Shown here: positions 22,475-34,009 of the stretch, one piece after another | How positions within the stretch are numbered: position 1 is the stretch's first letter | Layout: every line of letters starts with the position of its first letter | Source of the DNA: Zymoseptoria tritici IPO323 | Lineage: Eukaryota > Ascomycota > Dothideomycetes > Mycosphaerellales > Mycosphaerellaceae | Reading direction: 5' to 3' | Assembly: GCF_000219625.1 (NCBI RefSeq) | Contig: NC_018214.1 | Span: 1,612,001-1,676,000 of the forward strand | Length of the DNA stretch: 64,000 nt | Translations under genes and position numbers: made by a program | Notes under the pieces: generated by a model | Told to the model about the DNA's origin: nothing | Databases searched by the model: none | The model's input: the letters and a program-made list of their open reading frames with translations, nothing else

Positions 22475-23828
22475 ATGGAAGACGATGATGATCTCCCGCC
22501 CATGCTTGTCGCAGCAGATGGCTCAAACGATGCTGCTGATGAGACTAACTTGGAAGAGCTCCAGGCGAAGAGAGTTCCCATCACGATCATCACAGGTAGG
22601 ACATGCCCAGTACTTCAGTTCACCTGTTTCTCGAGCGATCTCCGCAGACCCATTTCTTTTTGGGAGAAAGGAAGACATGGCATCTATAATTCCCTTGACT
22701 GACCGCGTTCAAGGCTACCTGGGAGCTGGGAAGACAACATTACTGAACTACATATTGACGGCTCGTCATGGCAAGAAGATCGCAGTAATTCTGAACGGTG
22801 TGTCAGTCGATCAGCAAACATCGTGGTTTCTGAACATCCACTCATGACCATCCGCAGAGTTCGGCAACAGCAGCGACATCGAAAGATCTCTTACGGTGAA
22901 CCAAGGCGACCACAAAGCCGAAGAATGGCTTGACCTTGCCAACGGATGTATATGCTGCTCCGTCAAAGACCAAGGCGTCAATGCTATTGAGAGTCTCATG
23001 GAGCGCCAGGGAACTTTCGACTACATCCTTCTTGAGACCACCGGCCTGGCAGATCCGGGCAACATAGCGCCTTTATTCTGGGTTGATGAGGGACTTGGGA
23101 GCACAATCTACCTCGATGGAATCGTAACGCTGGTCGATACGAAGAACATCCTGAAGTCTCTTGACGAGCCAGTCGGGGAAGAAGCCGTGAAGAGTGATGA
23201 AGAGGATCATAATCACAAAGGACCAATCCTTTCGACGGCCCATTTGCAAATCTCCCACGCCGACGTGATAGTCATCAACAAGTCCGACCTCGTAACTCCA
23301 GCGGAGATGGAGGCTGTCAAAGCCCGCGTCCAATCCATCAACGCTCTCGCACGACTCTACGTCACGGATCACAGCCAAGTGCCTGCACTCGAAGGCCTAA
23401 TTCTGGATCTCCACGCTTACGATGATGTGACAGCTGCATCGCTGGATTTTGCGGGTAAAGGACACAGTCATCTCGACCCTGCAATTGGAACCATGACGCT
23501 TACGTTGCCTGTGCTGAATGACGAGGGATTGGACCGCTTAGATGCATGGCTGAGGAAAGTGCTTTGGGAGAGTGAGCTGCCGCATGTGCAGGATGACAGC
23601 AATAAGGGTTGGGAAATCCACCGGAGTAAAGGCAGGATACCACTGGAAAGCGGCGGCGTGAAGATGCTGCAAGGCGTGCGGGAGATTTTTGAAGTGATGG
23701 ATGGAGCTGCTGGGACGGAGGAGAACGACGTGGGCAAAGTTGTGCTTATCGGGCGGAATATCGGTGGGAAGGAGAGAGTGGATATTTTCCAAAAGAGTCT
23801 CGACGCGAATTTGGCAGGGGAGCGTTGA
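22475..23828 (+). CDS. ZNG1: zinc metallochaperone GTPase ZNG1 (CobW/CBWD family)
   Basis: Exons 22475-22595, 22714-22797 and 22858-23828 give 391 aa. G1/Walker A is GYLGAGKTT (41-49), split by intron 1 at the Gly codon. Next come VILNEFG, the metal-binding CICC motif (99-102) in [23 protein letters not shown], and the guanine-specificity motif NKSD. A CobW C-terminal domain follows. ZNG1 proteins hydrolyse GTP to deliver zinc to methionine aminopeptidase 1. The acidic N-terminus has LPPMLV, in the place of the CPELVPI docking motif of animal ZNG1 but without its Cys (inference). A longer start at 22247 is rejected because it would overlap the divergent mob3 start. Confidence 0.92.
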
Positions 23829-25749
23829 CAGGTATGGTGCGGAAACTGCGGAAGACTGCGGAAACCAGTGGTATGAACGATGGGAGAAGTGGGTGCTAAG
23901 CTGGTCGGAGTCGTTGGAACCACGTGTCTGGTGCCACTGTACTGGTGCGGAAGAGTGCTTTCGCACGCGAGCTGCACAGGCCTTGTTACTCAGGGAGTCA
24001 GGGGTTGGGTCGTTCGACTGTCTACCGTGGATGAACCTCCGACTGGTGCCATGTGGCGAGCAGACGATGAGAGTCATTCTGGACATAAGCTCTGTTCGCT
24101 GGATGAAGGCCACCTTGTGTGTGCAATGATGATAGCGCTCCTCCACCTGTCAGAACTTCGCAATGATCCTTGTCCGGGTGCGCATGTATTTACGGTTCCG
24201 ACAAGAAGCACGCTATACGCGAATTGTGATGGTGTTTTCGGCCTTGACAGCGGGTCTTTCGAAGCACGCACGAATGGACTTTTCGAGCTCTTGAGATTGT
24301 TGACGCTCGGCTCAGAGGTGCAACAGTTTCGCATTGTGCACGGCTTGTGCCAGAATCGCAGAGACGTCTAGAAGAGGAGATATCATGTTAAGCATTTTGG
24401 CAGGAACCACTTCTGACACACTGCCAGATACCCGCGCTTTGCGCCGATGTGCAGTGACCTGGCTGCTGCGAAAGGCACGATGATCGGCTGTCGTCTTCTG
24501 ACCTTAAAGTACGATCACCACGTACTGTGCGCATCGAACTTCCAGACGTGCGAAGCTGACGACGGGACGAATCGCGTCCGCCGTCCGCTTTATGCTCTCA
24601 AGGTTCGGGGAGAGATTCGGACCGTGGTGGAAGGTCTTCCTCCGGAGAAAGCGACAGGGATATACGCGGGGTGAGGCTGCAGAGCAGGGAGTAATGCATG
24701 TCCAAGACCTTGCCCTGCCGGGTACCTACCTTGCCACGATGTTCTCCGCCTCCAGGGACAGGAATCGAAGAACGTGACGAACCAGTTTGCAGATCGTCGA
24801 TGGGTTGCGGACACGTCTTTCATCAAGCAGAGTACCAATATGACGACCGCCTCCACGACGGCACTGGAGCGTGTAGCGAGCGAAGTGGTGAGGTGTGCAG
24901 CGGGGACTTCGGCGACTCCTTCCGCAGTTGCGCCGCGTTCCCCACGATGCCACAAGGTTACAGGTAGTCTTACCGAATTTCTCTTCTCTCCCACGCCTTC
25001 GTCTTGAGTGAACGACTATTGCAGCACCTTTGTCGGCGCAAGAGCCTTTTCAGACCAGGAAGAGGGCCATATCGCCAGGGCTTGCATGGATGATCAAGTA
25101 TGACTCCGGTCTTATACCCGTTCATGAAAGGCGAAAGCCGCAGCATCGCGCGCTGTCTTCCAGTCTGCCGGCGTGGGCAGCATGGTGTGCGGCGGTTGGC
25201 TGAGCGCAGCCCCCCAGCGTATCGCGCGGGCACGATTGGGAGGCAGTGGGAGAAGAGTGAAGACGCAGGTGAGCATGTGAGATGTCACCCGCATAAGGTA
25301 ATAAAGTTTCCGACCCGTGGCTGCTCATCACAGGTACCGCTTCGGCCAGCCCTCCAGTGCCCTGCTGAAAGCCTGAAACCCCCAAGTCCTACGCCTCGAC
25401 TCGTTACGTTCTCTCGACATTGTTATTCGTTCGCTTCTCGTCCTTGGAACCCTCCGGGAAGCCATCGTTCAACGCGCCGTTGCCACCGACTCCCGGCCAT
25501 GGCCTACACGTCTTCCATAACTATATCTCGCCAAAAGCAATGACTACCGCTCGATCAACCTGACCTCGCACTACATGAACTTGTCTCACCCCAACACGCA
25601 CCAGCTCACCGCGATCGACTATCGTACATGAACACTACTGCTGTGATCAAGCCCAAGCACACCTTGAGCTATAGGGAACACAAGCCTACAACACCATATA
25701 CATCCTGTTCCGACCTGCCGACACGACCAGCAGACTTGCTCTTCAAGAA
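23829..25749. other. intergenic with one uncertain ORF
   Basis: About 1.9 kb between ZNG1 and the next gene. Apart from the 163-codon frame at 23880 listed separately, no coding region is convincing. GC-rich long frames occur on several strands, typical of chance frames here. Confidence 0.45.
23880..24371 (+). CDS. hypothetical ORF, 163 codons
   Basis: An uninterrupted ATG-started frame beginning 51 nt after the ZNG1 stop. The second half (MMIALLHLSELRNDPC, HVFTVPTRSTLYANCDGVFG) looks moderately protein-like. There is no domain, secretion signal or intron. Other frames of similar length overlap it on both strands, so it may be chance or ZNG1 3' UTR. Confidence 0.25.
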   Translation: MGEVGAKLVGVVGTTCLVPLYWCGRVLSHASCTGLVTQGVRGWVVRLSTVDEPPTGAMWRADDESHSGHKLCSLDEGHLVCAMMIALLHLSELRNDPCPGAHVFTVPTRSTLYANCDGVFGLDSGSFEARTNGLFELLRLLTLGSEVQQFRIVHGLCQNRRDV

Positions 25750-27337
25750 ATGGCGCTTCTGCACCACCGTCCGAACCTCGAAGACATTCGTTACGCGTAC
25801 GACAGCTCGGATCATGATAGCGAACGATCCTTCCAGCGATCGCAATTCGGTTCGGACAAATCGTACACCACCGCCTTGACACAGTATTCTTCGATCGCTT
25901 CAAAAAGACCAGCTCGGATACACTACAACACCTTTGTGGAGGATGAACGAACACAAGAGAGCGTACCTCGATACTTTGCGGACCAACCGACATGGGCAAG
26001 TCCGCGAGCATCTGTGGAGACCTATACTTCATCGTTGATGAGCGAAGAGGAAGACAACATCCATGACGAGCTTCCTGAGTTTGAAGTGCCGGAATACAGC
26101 ACGGAGCCATACGCTGCTGACGCTGCAGTAGCAGCGACACCTGCGGACTTTTCGGAGCTTTTCCCGTCACATCGCAGGTTGATAGTCCGACATGATGATT
26201 CGACTCTCGACGGCAATATGAATCTGAGAGTTGACACTGACGTGACTATGCATGGTACGTACTATTCCCTCTGTCGGTGTTGTCAAATCTGACCTCCGAA
26301 CGTAGGCGGTCGTAAATGCGATATGACATTATTTCACTTGCGTATGCATGACCTGCGGAACCGCGAGTTCTCGCTGCGTCGATACTGCCGCGACTCTGGT
26401 CGTGAGGTCTGTCACACAGCCCGCAAGCTCCAATCGTCACCTCAGGAGAAACGTCCAGGACTTCAGCGCTCCCTCAGCAATGCCTTGAGCAGTATGCGAT
26501 TCTCCAAGTCTTACGATCGCAAGGTCCCAACCCTGGCGAACCTGAAGAGGAACGATTCAGGTTATGGCTCTCTAGGAGGCTCCGTACGCTCCTCGATGGA
26601 CATGAGCTCCGAAATTGCATTTGGTGCGACCACAGCTTCTACGCAACCTCCAGACCCGAACACCGTGAAGCTTGAATTCTCCAATTATGCTCAAGTTGCA
26701 GTCACCTGCTCGAGCGGTAAAGGCGGGAAGGAATACCTTTTCGAGTACTGGGGAAAGAAGTATGCTTGGAGGCGAGTCGTGCGAAAAGACAATCTCGGCC
26801 GATCAGTATTCTTCCATCTGATAAAGACTGGCAGTGAGGCGGTGCTTGCATACATAATACCTTCACCCTTGACGCCTGCGCAAGTCGAGGAGGAGCATAG
26901 CAAAGGCGGATGGATACCAAGCTGCTCGATGTGGCTGGCCGACGAGCCACTCGTTCGTGGTGAGAAAGACGTTGCTGAGTGAGTACTCACGATGATGATG
27001 ATGAGGATGATGGAGCAGCCGACAAAGCTAACTATACCTTCTCAGCGTCGTGATCGCCTCCGGCCTGATTGCTTTGGTGGACAACTGCATCAAGGAGCGC
27101 TTTCATTCGAAGAGCTCCAAGCAGATTGTGATACCAAAGCTTCAGCTAGGCCTCGAGTACGTCGGACCGAAACGATTGATCAACGAAATGTTCAAGCGAG
27201 GTGTCAGTGGATCTCACAGCCGCCAATCGTCCTTCAGTCGCAGTCGCGGTCGACCCGTCAGTAGCGGCGGAGGAGCCACAGAGCACGCCCCAAAGAGCGC
27301 CGTGACCGCGGTCCGAGAGATGAGCAATGATTGCTGA
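25750..27337 (+). CDS. conserved filamentous-fungal protein of unknown function, 489 aa
   Basis: Exons 25750-26254, 26306-26978 and 27046-27337 join in frame with canonical donors (GTACGT, GTGAGT) and acceptors. The N-terminal third is acidic and Ser/Thr-rich. A compact core starts at about residue 150 with HRRLIVRHDDSTLDGNMNLR, then CDMTLFHLRMHDLRNREFS and RRYCRDSGREVCHT. A second ordered block has VKLEFSNYAQVAVTCSSG, KEYLFEYWGKKYAWRR, and TGSEAVLAYIIPSPLTPAQ. It ends with a hydrophobic helix (VVIASGLIALVDNCIKERF) and a basic Ser-rich tail. No transmembrane protein or enzyme family is recognised. The dense aromatic and charged conservation-like pattern argues for a real fold. Confidence 0.78.
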
Positions 27338-29099
27338 TCGCGAGCGCTACCTTTCCGATGCGCACGAGTATCTATTGTCACCGGTTGCACACTGTAACAC
27401 ACACCACGAGAGCGGTGTACGGCCGCACATCTTACTGAATGCGCGGTCAACTCAATGTGATGCACTATCGATGTTGCATCCGCGGTCTCATGTAGCTCTC
27501 CGACGGAAGATCTGAGATTGTGCGGATGGCTGCTGGTTACGTTTGGGCGGGAGAGATTAAGCACGCGAAGCACTTTGGTTGCACAGCGGTGAAAGGAGCA
27601 TATGATCATCGCATCGAGGAGCATGGGCGGCACATCATCGCATTGTTGCTTACTGTCAGTTGGAACGTGGTCCTGGTGTCCAAGCTGTTGACGAGGGACG
27701 ATTTTCGACGAATTCATTCGGTTCACAGAGCGACAGGATGGTCGTTGCAGACATGTGAGTTGGGAAAACGAGGCACTGCCAGCATGGCGAAGAATCAGTT
27801 GGGCCAATCCTCGCAAATCATCCATTTCTGACCACACGAACTCGCACATTTGCCAATCGAACCTGGCACATTTCGCAAAGCCCTGCTCATCAAGCCACGG
27901 ATCCTGCTGCTAGCCGCAATCGTGGTACCTTCATGCAGTAGCTGGGACTGTCATCAGGCAGGAACCCGGCAGAGACCGACGGCATGTGCGACATTCTGTA
28001 TTGTAAATATGATTTACAAACGCTGATCCGAAGAGAAATCTACACGCAAACATGCCAACACGCCTCCAGCGCAGCATGTTTGCTTGGGGATACTGCGGAG
28101 CTGGCCGCCGTGGTGGACGTTAATGTAACCACGGGCTGCAATTTCCTTTCACCCTCGCTCCCTCGCAAGTGGTGCTTGCTCGACACGTCACGCAGTAGTG
28201 CAATGCAGCTTGCTATGGAGCATTTAACCTGCCCCGCTTGCCTTCCATCCATGCATGAATCCAGCCCACAGGGTGTGAAGGGCCGGAGCAGCAATCAATC
28301 ATCCACCCACGGCAAATATTTACCACAAATCCTGATCGATCCACCCACGCACGCGTCCACGACTGGGAAGAAAGTCATGGCTTGTGAGCTGCCAAATCGG
28401 CATGTGCAACTTTATGCCTTGGGCATGCGTGGCTCGCCGCCACGCTTGTCATCCCATGCATGAAATCTTTCTCAACCTCTCTACTACTAGCTCGCTCGTC
28501 ATGCATGCCCTTCGGCATCACAATACAGCTCGGCTCGGTCCAAGGCTATGCGCGCCGATCCACCGGGGCCCTGAGCAAACGATGCAGAGTCCCCAAGACG
28601 ACCACCTGGCGGTCGAATGGGAGGTAGCTACCCCGTGACCATGCACCGAGCCTCTTCGAGTGGGCAGTACACACTCGTTGGGCACGGCAATCATACCAAC
28701 GGTGGGCGGCTTCTTACACCATCATCATCATTTCCCTCTTACACAAACGGCGGCGTATGGGAGCGTGCAGGTCTGATGGCTCGAGAGACGGGAAGTGCTG
28801 TCACTCAACCGGCCGCCACGTTGTCTCGTGAAGGTGACAGTTGACTTGGAGCAGCAATGGCGAGACCGCTGGAGGGTCTATAAGACGGCTTCCAGGTACA
28901 GCTCCAGAAAGCGTATCTCACCTGCGGCTAAGTGAACTATCTTTTGCCATCCTTGATACCCAATCGCCGCGAGCCCTTGCTTGTTTCGAGGTGTGCGTTG
29001 GTTGCTTTGACTTCGGCAGAGAGAGCTATTAGTCTTCATACCTTTTTCCTAATACAGTTCCGGACTCGCTACCGCCCTTTCGAATCGAACGGCACGATC
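27338..29099. other. intergenic, no confident gene
   Basis: 1.8 kb. A 159-codon ATG frame at 27984-28463 has many cysteines but no signal peptide and no supporting splice structure; it is not called. Confidence 0.45.
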
Positions 29100-29613
29100 A
29101 TGTCTGGCAACCAAGGATCGACGGCTGGAGCTGGAGCTCAACCATCACCACACCAGGACAGACTGAGTGGTATGCACAGTGTCATGCATAGTAAAGAGCC
29201 TCATTGCTGACCACTCCACTTCGCAGGTTTCTGCCGCGAGCAGAACGTTCGAACACCAAACTACCAGGTCATATCCGATCGCAGAGGTGAGCCAAATTCT
29301 GAAGGGCACTATTCGCAGATCGAAGGCAGTACTGACAATGGACTGGTTCACAGGTGGTCGCACGGCGTGGAGCTGTGTCGTGACGGTGCAAGGTGCCAAC
29401 TTTCCCGCACGCTTCTGGTACGATGGACAATACGTCAACAACGCCCGTGAGGACGCCGCCGAGAAGGCTCTCCAGACCCTCGGCGTGATCGCCTCGCCGC
29501 CGCCGCGACCGGCACACCTCCAGCACCAGCAACAGCACCAGCCGCAGCAGCCGCAGCAACAGCATCAGTATCAGCAGTCCAGCCGCTTCTACGGCGGTGC
29601 GATCAACAGCTAA
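29100..29613 (+). CDS. small stand-alone double-stranded RNA-binding domain protein
   Basis: Exons 29100-29169, 29227-29286 and 29354-29613 give 129 aa. The dsRBD spans about residues 20-90: LSGFCREQNVRTPNYQVISD (helix 1 and strand 1), TAWSCVVTVQGANFPARFWY (strands 2-3), then YVNNAREDAAEKALQTLG, the helix-2 region with the A-x2-A-A-E-KAL pattern of dsRBDs. Both introns are phase 1 with good signals (GTATGC, GTGAGC). The tail is Gln/His-rich (QHQQQHQPQQPQQQHQYQQ). No Dicer, ADAR or helicase domain is attached, so it probably acts as an adaptor or competitor for dsRNA; the partner is unknown. Confidence 0.85.
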
Positions 29614-30063
29614 GCTCGAGGCTTGCTGTGACGGAAGATCGAAACTCCAGCGTGGTCAAGAGTAGTGCATCCGTGTCTCGCAAACATTGAGCACCTGTTC
29701 AGGCTTGAGTTGGAAGCCGCTTTGTACCTCAAAGAGCTGGAACGGTCTCGATTCAACGGCGTTGGGATTTGGGCGTCGACAAGGATAGGTCATTCCTTGT
29801 AGCAGGGATTGCTAGTCGTGGATCGATCGGGGTTCGGTAGTCTTATTTTCCTTGGTTCTGACATCTTCCTTGGACATTGCGCATAGCGAGGATATGGTTG
29901 GAAACGACAGCGGCTGCGTCACTACACATTCTTCTTTTTCATGTTTTCTACATATACATGTATTTGCACAAGAAAATCTCAGGAGACACACTCCAGCTCC
30001 TCCGCCAAGCCTCCACAATGGTTCGGCCAGCGATCGCGGACGCTGGCCGCGGCGCACCCGACT

Positions 30064-30080
30064 TCGGTGGAGATCACCGA
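30064..30080. promoter_or_regulatory. TCGGTG-N5-CACCGA inverted motif
   Basis: A perfect 6-bp inverted repeat with 5-nt spacing, containing everted CGG/CCG triplets as bound by Zn2Cys6 regulators. The spacing differs from the UaY consensus TCGG-N6-CCGA. About 300 bp upstream of the permease ATG. Could be chance. Confidence 0.35.
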
Positions 30081-30103
30081 CCATAGGTATTTGCTACAAA
30101 CTG

Positions 30104-30114
30104 CTATCTTATCT
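30104..30114 (-). promoter_or_regulatory. adjacent GATA-factor sites (AGATAAGATAG)
   Basis: On the minus strand two overlapping HGATAR motifs, AGATAA and AGATAG, lie 271 bp upstream of the permease start. In Aspergillus, uapA/uapC transcription needs the GATA factor AreA, so nitrogen-metabolite control is plausible; binding is not shown. Confidence 0.45.
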
Positions 30115-30384
30115 CTGTCTTTCTTCGCGGCTCGCCGTCTTGCTGCCAAGTCCATTGGGTCGGATGAATACTTCCAATGGACGACTGCAAGAAGACTGCA
30201 ATGCGCATATAAGGACACCAGACCCTGCTTACCTTCAACCTCATCAGCGGAATCAATTACCACGAGTATCTCAAGCATATGCGTTATCAGCTGAATCATC
30301 CAACCGACTGGAGAGCTCGACGGATATATACTTGAACATCTCTCGGCAAGGACGGACGACCCGCAGGTCCACCCACTCGCCACG

Positions 30385-32289
30385 ATGACCGCCTCGGAAG
30401 ACTATGTCAAAGATGACCATCCGGACGAGATCGTTCCTCCGACGACCAAGAAGAGCCGGTGGTCGGGACTAGGACCACGCGCTGTGAAGGCATTGACAAC
30501 GAAGGAAGGACTGATTGGCACTTACGATTATGCCTTCCTATTCACGCCCAAATTGCCATTCATGAAACGGGCTCGCAGAGCGGCTCCATTCTTCGGCCTC
30601 AACGATCGCATGCCCGTTCTTCTCGCGGTGCTCCTTGGTCTACAGCACGCGCTGGCCATGTTGGCGGGTGTCATTACGCCTCCCATCATTCTTTCGAGCG
30701 CTGCGAATCTCACAGGAAACACCCAGGCCTATCTCGTCAGCACTTCTCTGATCGTCTGCGGAATCTTGTCCTCCATTCAGATTACCCGGTTCCATATCTA
30801 CAAGACTCCATATTATGTTGGAACTGGACTGATCTCGGTTGTGGGCACATCGTTCGCAACCATTCCGGTGGCGACGGGAGCTTTCAGCCAGATGTACGCA
30901 ACGGGCTTCTGTCCAACAGCAGCTGATGGCACGAAACTACCCTGTCCGGACGGGTATGGAGCGATCCTCGGAACCCAATGTATCTGTGCCTTGCTCGAAA
31001 TCGCGCTGTCTTTCATGCCACCTCGAATCTTGAAGAAGATCTTTCCTCCTCTTGTCACTGGACCTACTGTCTTGCTCATCGGCGTAAAACTCATCGCGAA
31101 TGGCTTCTCGGACTGGGCAGGAGGGTCGGGTAATTGCAAAGGGCGTCCGGAGACTGGTGTTTTTCAATTGTGCCCAAGCAACAGTGCTCCTCACGCCCTG
31201 CCATGGGGAAGCGCCGAGTTCATCGGGCTTGGATTCTTGGTCTTCCTCACGATCATCCTGATGGAACGTTTTGGAGCGCCGATCATGAAGAGCTGTGCGG
31301 TCGTATTGGGTCTGCTGGTCGGATGCATTGTTTCGGGTGTTACAGGCTACTTTGATCGATCAGGTATGTTTACCGCCAGCTCAAGGACATTGATGAAGCC
31401 ACTGACATGACCAAGGTATCGATGCCGCACCGGTAGCCAGCTTCATATGGGTGGAGACTTTCAAGCTTTCGGTCTATGCCCCAATCATTCTCCCGCTTAT
31501 GGCGGTGTACATTGTGCTCGCCATGGAAGCCATTGGCGATATCTCCGCAACATGTGAGGTATCACGACTCCAGGTTGATGGCGAAGTTTTCGACTCTCGC
31601 ATTCAGGTAAGCAAGGAATTCCTCTGGGAGCTGAAGTGGTTGCTAACGAAACGCAGGGAGGCGTACTGGCAGATGGTCTGAACGGTATCCTCGCTGGACT
31701 TTGCACCATCACGCCTATGTCGACCTTCGCCCAGAACAATGGAGTGATAGCTCTGACAAGATGTGCAAACCGAAAAGCCGGATACCTCGCCTGCCTCTGG
31801 CTCATCATCATGGGTGTCTTCGCCAAGTTCGCCGCATCTTTGGTCGCCATTCCGAAAGCAGTTCTTGGTGGTATGACCACGTTCCTCTTCGGCGCCGTTG
31901 CAGTCAGTGGTATGCGCATTATCTCAACCATGCCGTTCACTCGCCGCAATCGCTTCATCTTGACTGCATCTCTTGCTCTCGGATATGGAGTCACCCTGGT
32001 TCCCAACTGGTTCGATTACGTCTTCACCTATTCTGGAAACAACCGCTCACTCACGGGCTTCTACAATGCTATCTCGATCGTTATGGAGACTGGCTTCGCG
32101 GTCACGGCGTTCGTGTCACTCATTCTCAATCTAGTTATGCCCGAGGAAGAAGTCGACGATGACATTCCGGAATTGACTGCGCCGACTGTAGACGATTCAA
32201 CGTCGCGTTCAGCGTCTTCTCGCGAGAATTGGGATCAGATCAACCACAAGCCAGGAAAAGCAGCTCCTGACACTGCAACGAAAATGTAA
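30385..32289 (+). CDS. uric acid/xanthine:H+ symporter, NAT/NCS2 family (UapA/UapC-like)
   Basis: Exons 30385-31363, 31416-31606 and 31657-32289 give 600 aa, the usual length of fungal NATs. The TM1 QH motif is LQHALAML (Q87-H88). The NAT signature QNNGVIALTR starts at Q416. AMEAIGDISATCEV holds E364, and GGVLADG holds D396. With a constant offset of eight these correspond to UapA E356, D388, Q408 and N409, the purine-binding residues, so oxidised-purine specificity is inferred. About 14 hydrophobic segments; the acidic N- and C-tails are cytosolic. Both introns are well placed. A paired GATA site upstream suggests nitrogen control. UapA versus UapC cannot be separated here. Confidence 0.93.
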
Positions 32290-32722
32290 TTGCTTCCATC
32301 GACACCAGAAGACGGCTTGCTTGTCAAAGCCAGAGCTATCTCTTAGCATGAGAAATGAAACAGTCACATGTTACGGGCAATTTCTATGAATTTTCATCTT
32401 TGATCGTGTGAAGATTCGGTCGCCTGTTCTTGTTGAAAGATGTCTATATATGTACACGGAGCGAGCGGATTACCAATTCCGGCATGCCGTGAGTGAATCC
32501 ACCTCTCCTGCCAGCTTCCCGTTCTGCTTCCCCTCACTCTTGTTCCGTCTCCTCACGCCGATGGTCGAGGATAAGTAGTGCTGGGCCACCTTTAAACCGT
32601 CAAAGTAAGTTCTCAGCCATTCTTCACATCTCCGGATCGATCTTCCTTTCTCCATGATGCTCTAGCTTGCCTCTCACGCATCGATAACTTCTTCCCGTGA
32701 GCGAAACGCCGGAGCTTCGACA
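32290..32722. other. intergenic between permease and DhaK-like gene
   Basis: Permease 3' flank and DhaK-like promoter; nothing else seen. Confidence 0.5.
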
Positions 32723-33907
32723 ATGGCCTCGGAAACCCAGACCAGAGCTCCCGTCAAGGAGACCTTCCACTTCATCAATGATCCCGCCGAAGCTATAAAC
32801 GATGCTCTCGCTGGTCTGACAAGTCTCAAACCCGATCTATCGTACAATTCAGAGTACAAAATTGTCTACCGCAACGATCTCCCAACCTTCAGCAATAGCC
32901 ATGTGACGACCATTGGCTTCGCGGGCGGTGGGCACGAACCAATGTTCGGTGGCTTCGTCGGCGACAAGTATCTGTCAGCTTACGTCTCGGGAAACATATT
33001 CGCGTCGCCCACGGCAGCTCAGATCTTCGAGGCTATTAAGATGTGCCAGCCGGCGGGAGGAAAGAGCAAGGGAACATTGATTGTCTGTGGAAACTACACT
33101 GGAGATATCCTGAACGCTGGGCTGGCGATCACAAGAGCACAGGCAGCGGGATACAAGGTTCACTTCACGCCAGTAGGAGATGATGTAGCGGTGGGTAGGC
33201 AGAAAGGCGGCAAGGTTGGCCGGAGAGGTTTGAGCGGACACTTGGTTGCTTTGAAGAGTGCTTGTGCTTTGGCAGAGCGAGGAGAGAGCCTGGACAGAGT
33301 GGCTGAGGTCATGGAGTACGTCGCTGCGCATGTGGGAACGATTGGTGTTGCGTTCGACAGGTATGTACAAGGTTATCTATGCGGGACCAGACCGAATCAC
33401 TGACCTATATCATCGTTCAGAGTTGCCCTCCCTAATGCTACATTGACTGATCTACAAACTCTGCCACCTGCAACTATTGAGCTTGGTATGGGAGCTCACG
33501 GTGAACCAGGCTTGCAGCAAATATCACCGATTCCATCACCCGATGCTCTGGTATCTCAAATGCTAGATTTGCTTCTAGACGTCTCCGACAAAGACCGAGC
33601 TTTCATTCCTTTCTCGGCCGCATCGAATCCCACAGACGACAACGAGGTTATCCTATTATTGAACAGCCTCGGGAGCACATCAGACGAAGTGCTCGCACGA
33701 TTTGCAGAGTTGGCGAATGATGAGCTCAGTAAGCGGGGTTTCACGGTGAAGAGGCTGACGCTGGGTCCATTGGTGACAAGCTTGAAGATGAGTGGATTCG
33801 GCATCACGGTTTGGAGACTGCCGCCCAGTTCTGGCGAGGTAATGGAGAGGAAGCTGGCGCTCGAGCTTTGGGATTCTGCTGTTGATGTTGTAGCGTGGAG
33901 GCAATAG
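32723..33907 (+). CDS. stand-alone DhaK-domain protein (dihydroxyacetone kinase-like)
   Basis: Exons 32723-33360 and 33421-33907 give 374 aa. The whole protein aligns with the DhaK (DAK1) domain: HFINDPAEAINDAL, GHEP-type loop GGGHEPMFGGFVG, GNIFASPT, NYTGDILN, VGRRGLSGHLVALK, ELGMGAHGEPG, NSLGSTSDEV and TSLKMSGFGITVWRL. H71, D128 and H239 correspond to E. coli DhaK His56, Asp109 and His230, the substrate-binding and covalent-attachment residues. The Gly-rich loop is altered: GFAGGGHEP instead of SGGGSGHEP. No ATP-binding DhaL domain follows; the frame stops at 33907 and nothing downstream encodes one. Fungal Dak1/Dak2 are normally DhaK-DhaL fusions of nearly 600 aa. It may be a ketose-binding or lyase-like protein, or need a separate partner. 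Confidence 0.88.
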
Positions 33908-34009
33908 AGGTAGCTTCTGCTGTAAAAGAGATCGACGCAGAGATCATGCCCAATGCAACACATGATCCTCCGCCGCCAGTCGTGCGTGCAGCGATTGTTC
34001 ATCCTAGCT

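Larger units (their letters stand above)
29614..30384. other. upstream region of the nucleobase permease
   Basis: No coding frame. Holds a CGG/CCG inverted motif and paired GATA sites described separately. Confidence 0.55.

Noticed and set aside
9661..24371. Secondary-metabolite cluster around the MFS transporter
   Set aside because: Neighbours are housekeeping genes (Cdc4, AAT, Ufe1, MOB3, ZNG1); no backbone synthase or tailoring enzymes.
27984..28463. 159-codon Cys-containing frame
   Set aside because: No signal peptide, domain or splice support; likely chance.
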